Assembly (NCBI GenBank): GCA_905214605.1
Contig: CAJMMY010000033.1
Location: forward strand, 1-8,433
DNA: 8,433 bases
From: an uncultured bacterium
Lineage (GTDB): Bacteria; Bacillota_A; Clostridia; Oscillospirales; Oscillospiraceae
Direction of reading: 5' to 3'
Shown: piece after piece, positions 6,143-8,433 of the stretch
Position numbering within the stretch: position 1 is the stretch's first letter
Layout of the letters: each line of letters starts with the position of its first letter
Notes under the pieces: generated by a model
The model's input: the letters and a program-made list of their open reading frames with translations, nothing else
Database searches by the model: none
What the model was told of the DNA's origin: nothing
Position numbers and translations under genes: made by a program

Positions 6143-8003
6143 AATTTTTCCTCATAGCGTATTGTGCAATGCGGAGATTCCGCAGCGCCTGAGCGCCGGT
6201 TTCCGACAGTTCCTCAGCCGATTTTACCGTTCCGTTTTCCACATAAAATCCGTTGCTGTTGACAATGGGCAGGGTCTGACGGATTTCCTCCGTCAGCTGC
6301 ATATACGCATTGCCCTTCCAGCCTAACTGCCGAAACAGCTCGTTCATCAGATAATTGGAACTCAAATCCGGGCCCTCGCCCCGAAAATCGTTGCCCAACA
6401 CCTGCTTTGCCGCCTCATTGGCCCACATCACATAGCGGGTGGAATAGTAATTGTAAAATCCTTCCTCGGTTTGCGTATCCAGATTCACTCCCAAATCCGT
6501 ATACACGCAGCCGGAATCGCCCAGCCAAGGATTGTGGTCGCCCCAGAACACCACCACCACGGGTGTTTCGTCATACCGCAGGGCATTCAGAAACTCCAGC
6601 ATTCGGTTGCCCGTATCCCGCACGGAACCCAGATAGTTGTTCATGACGTTGTAATCGTAGTCACTCACATTTTCATAATATCCCGTGGGGTCCCAAGCGC
6701 CGCCGCCCCATTCCACAGCATCGGTGGTATAGGGTCCGTGTCCCTGATAGGTAATGTTAAAGTCAAATACCGGCTGACCCTCTGCCGCAGCCTCTTGGTA
6801 CAGCCGCAACATTTCCGGCAAAGCCACTTGGTCATACGCAATTGCACCGCCGGTCAATTCTGCATAGTGGTCATTCAGGAACAAATATTCTTCAAATCCC
6901 AGCCACGGCATAATATTCCGCCGATTGTAAAACCATTCGTAGCAGGGGTGGCTGCCGGTGGTCCGATAGCCTTGGTCCCGGAGATACCAAACATAGGAGT
7001 TGGTATTTTTCCGGAAATCCCGGAGCTGATAGTACCCGGTGAGGGCGCAGCGCTCCGAATCAATGGTGCCCCCGGCAAAAATATTGGTAACCAGATTGCC
7101 GGTGTAGCTTTCCGCCTCAATCTGATGATACGCAGCATACACATCGCTGCTGATGCCCTTGATGCCCAGATTGGTGAAATCGTTGAACGCCTCCAACTGG
7201 AATCCAATGATGTTCACTTTCTTGTCCGCCGGAATTTCTTCATCGGTGTACTGACTGAGCAGCTCCTCCGCCGCCTTGTGGGAATATCCCTCCGGGGGCG
7301 TATCCACCGCCGCGGAAACGCTGTGGAGAAACGGGTACACAAATCCCCGGGAAATCATGCTCTGGGTGGCGGACCACTGAACAATATGCTCGTCATTCCG
7401 GGCCTTCTGCTCATAAATGGTATTGTTGCTGTAAACACAGCTCCAAAGGGGCCAAACGCTCAAAAGCACCGCCACCGCACCGGCCAAACGCACCGGACGG
7501 CCCGGTTTTCCGCGCACCAGAAGTCGGAGAAACACCGTTCCCAAAATCACACATGCCAGCAGAAACCACAGACGCTTGTCCATGCGCAAATCATAATTTC
7601 CTGCCACGCCCATGGCCGTTGTAATACTGGAAAAATCCGCAGCCACAAAGGGGTCGTCCCGAAACAGGAGCTTGAAATAGCTGCCGATACTGGCCGACAG
7701 CACCAATACCGCCGTCAGCAGAAAGCCAACCCACGGCCGTCCGGTGAGAAACCAGAAGAAAAATACCAGCAACACACAGGGCAGGATATTCAGGAATGCA
7801 ATCAGCGGGTGGTTAAAATAACCCAAGAATACGTCCCAGCTGTAATTGCCGTATGCCAGCGTCAAACTCACCAGTCCGATGCCGATGCCGGCGCACAGTA
7901 AAATCACCACATTCCAAAGCCAATACAAAACCGGGTTCCGGGAGGAAAGGTTCTTCCCGGAATCCGTCTGTACCGCAGTTTGTTCTTCAAAGAGTTTATT
8001 CAA
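6123..8003 (-). CDS. LtaS-family phosphoglycerol transferase (sulfatase fold)
   Basis: Members of this family transfer glycerol-phosphate from phosphatidylglycerol onto a growing polymer or glycolipid outside the cell, as in lipoteichoic acid synthesis. The 626-residue product has about five N-terminal membrane helices (near 27-50, 66-88, 92-115, 145-163, 172-190), a linker, then an extracellular alkaline-phosphatase/sulfatase-fold domain starting near 265 (VNIIGFQLEAFNDF). The expected active-site residues are present: metal ligand E271, catalytic threonine T313 in GGTIDSER, H422 in TYQGHGPY, and D489-H490 in WGDHNPWLG; the WFYNRRN segment matches the substrate-binding Trp/Arg region. The start is a TTG, chosen because GAGG (8013-8016) sits 9 bases upstream and no ATG occurs before the first helix. 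It lies 36 bases after glycyl-tRNA synthetase and overlaps the small membrane protein downstream. The exact product (LTA, a glycolipid primer, or another glycerophosphate polymer) cannot be told from sequence. Confidence 0.92.
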   Translation of the reverse strand: MNKLFEEQTAVQTDSGKNLSSRNPVLYWLWNVVILLCAGIGIGLVSLTLAYGNYSWDVFLGYFNHPLIAFLNILPCVLLVFFFWFLTGRPWVGFLLTAVLVLSASIGSYFKLLFRDDPFVAADFSSITTAMGVAGNYDLRMDKRLWFLLACVILGTVFLRLLVRGKPGRPVRLAGAVAVLLSVWPLWSCVYSNNTIYEQKARNDEHIVQWSATQSMISRGFVYPFLHSVSAAVDTPPEGYSHKAAEELLSQYTDEEIPADKKVNIIGFQLEAFNDFTNLGIKGISSDVYAAYHQIEAESYTGNLVTNIFAGGTIDSERCALTGYYQLRDFRKNTNSYVWYLRDQGYRTTGSHPCYEWFYNRRNIMPWLGFEEYLFLNDHYAELTGGAIAYDQVALPEMLRLYQEAAAEGQPVFDFNITYQGHGPYTTDAVEWGGGAWDPTGYYENVSDYDYNVMNNYLGSVRDTGNRMLEFLNALRYDETPVVVVFWGDHNPWLGDSGCVYTDLGVNLDTQTEEGFYNYYSTRYVMWANEAAKQVLGNDFRGEGPDLSSNYLMNELFRQLGWKGNAYMQLTEEIRQTLPIVNSNGFYVENGTVKSAEELSETGAQALRNLRIAQYAMRKNFDHETE

Positions 8004-8012
8004 AAAGGGTTT

Positions 8013-8016
8013 CCTC
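8013..8016 (-). promoter_or_regulatory. Ribosome-binding site supporting a TTG start
   Basis: On the - strand GAGG lies 9 bases before the TTG at 8003-8001. This is the only good site near the N-terminus of the LtaS-like gene and decides the non-ATG start. Confidence 0.55.
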
Positions 8017-8039
8017 GCTAAGGATAGAATAAGTAAAAA

Positions 8040-8433
8040 TCAGAAATCGATTTTCTCGTTGATGAAGTTGACCAGCTGGTCAATGGGCACACGCACCTGC
8101 TCCATGGTATCCCGGTCGCGAATGGTCACGCAGTTGTCTGCCTCGATGCCCTTTTCGGGATCGCCCACGGTGTCAAAGTCCACGGTGATGCACAGGGGGG
8201 TGCCGATCTCATCCTGCCGGCGATAGCGCTTGCCGATGGAGCCTGCCTCGTCGTAGTCCACCATGAAGTACTTGCTCAACTGATTGCGAATCTCCATTGC
8301 CTTGCCGCCCAGCTTTTTGCTCAGAGGCAGCACAGCAGCCTTGAAGGGTGCCAGAGCCGGATGCAGATGCAGCACGGTGCGCACATCTTCCTTGCCGTTG
8401 GAATCGGTCAGATGCTCCTCGTCATATGCCTCG
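8040..8433 (-). CDS. glyQS: Glycyl-tRNA synthetase, alpha2 type, C-terminal part (cut by window edge)
   Basis: This enzyme charges tRNA-Gly with glycine in the cytosol. Only the last 130 residues are present; the gene continues past the right edge. The fragment is the class II anticodon-binding domain: the open frame begins [21 protein letters not shown], then [47 protein letters not shown] and [14 protein letters not shown], all typical of single-chain bacterial/eukaryotic-type GlyRS rather than the alpha2beta2 form. The catalytic core lies outside. The LtaS-like gene starts 36 bases after its stop and no terminator hairpin is seen between them, so readthrough is likely. T-box control is common for such genes in Firmicutes, but its 5' leader is not in view. 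Confidence 0.96.
   Translation of the reverse strand, partial: EAYDEEHLTDSNGKEDVRTVLHLHPALAPFKAAVLPLSKKLGGKAMEIRNQLSKYFMVDYDEAGSIGKRYRRQDEIGTPLCITVDFDTVGDPEKGIEADNCVTIRDRDTMEQVRVPIDQLVNFINEKIDF

Noticed and set aside
6471..7901. A 476-codon open frame on the + strand, opposite the LtaS-like gene
   Set aside because: Shadow of the real gene: composition is Ile, His and Gly rich without motifs, while the - strand carries all active-site motifs of the LtaS family.
8004..8039. Possible promoter between glyQS and the LtaS-like gene on the - strand (TATTCT as -10)
   Set aside because: No -35 element at proper spacing; the 36-base gap is A/T-rich by nature and suits an operon junction.

Overview
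The window looks like a chromosomal segment from a mid-GC, Gram-positive Clostridia member, most likely of the Oscillospiraceae/Ruminococcaceae type. That placement is inferred from protein style: an alpha2-type glycyl-tRNA synthetase, an LtaS-type polytopic sulfatase-fold transferase, strong GGAGG ribosome-binding sites and TTG starts. No search was possible, so it is not proven. There are seven coding regions in two convergent blocks and no stretch over 100 bases without a gene. I see no mobile element, CRISPR array or RNA gene.

Left block, + strand (about 1-3780): three tightly coupled genes form an operon. The first two are half-size ABC exporters (membrane domain plus ATPase domain) that resemble CydD and CydC and overlap by ATGA. 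The third is a 109-residue cysteine-rich protein of the YgbA_NO ('nitrous oxide-stimulated promoter') family, overlapping by TGATG. A perfect 7-bp inverted repeat with a 4-base centre lies just upstream of the first ribosome-binding site and is the best candidate operator. The grouping suggests a CydDC-like transporter tied to thiol, haem, metal or nitrosative stress. No cytochrome bd genes are visible.

A perfect 16-bp stem directly after the YgbA-family gene, with T-rich sequence on both sides, is a terminator shared by the two converging blocks.

Right block, - strand (8433 down to 3856): the 3' end of glycyl-tRNA synthetase, an LtaS-like phosphoglycerol transferase, a small one-helix membrane protein overlapping its end, and a two-domain NAD synthetase. 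Gaps are 36 nt, an overlap of 14-20 nt, and about 25 nt, so co-transcription is likely.

The most notable observation is in the NAD synthetase. The C-terminal synthetase domain keeps its ATP-pyrophosphatase P-loop. In the N-terminal nitrilase-type glutaminase domain, however, the catalytic lysine is arginine, the nucleophilic cysteine is glycine, and the usual substrate loop is gone. It should not be able to hydrolyse glutamine by the known mechanism, so it is either ammonia-dependent or has been repurposed.
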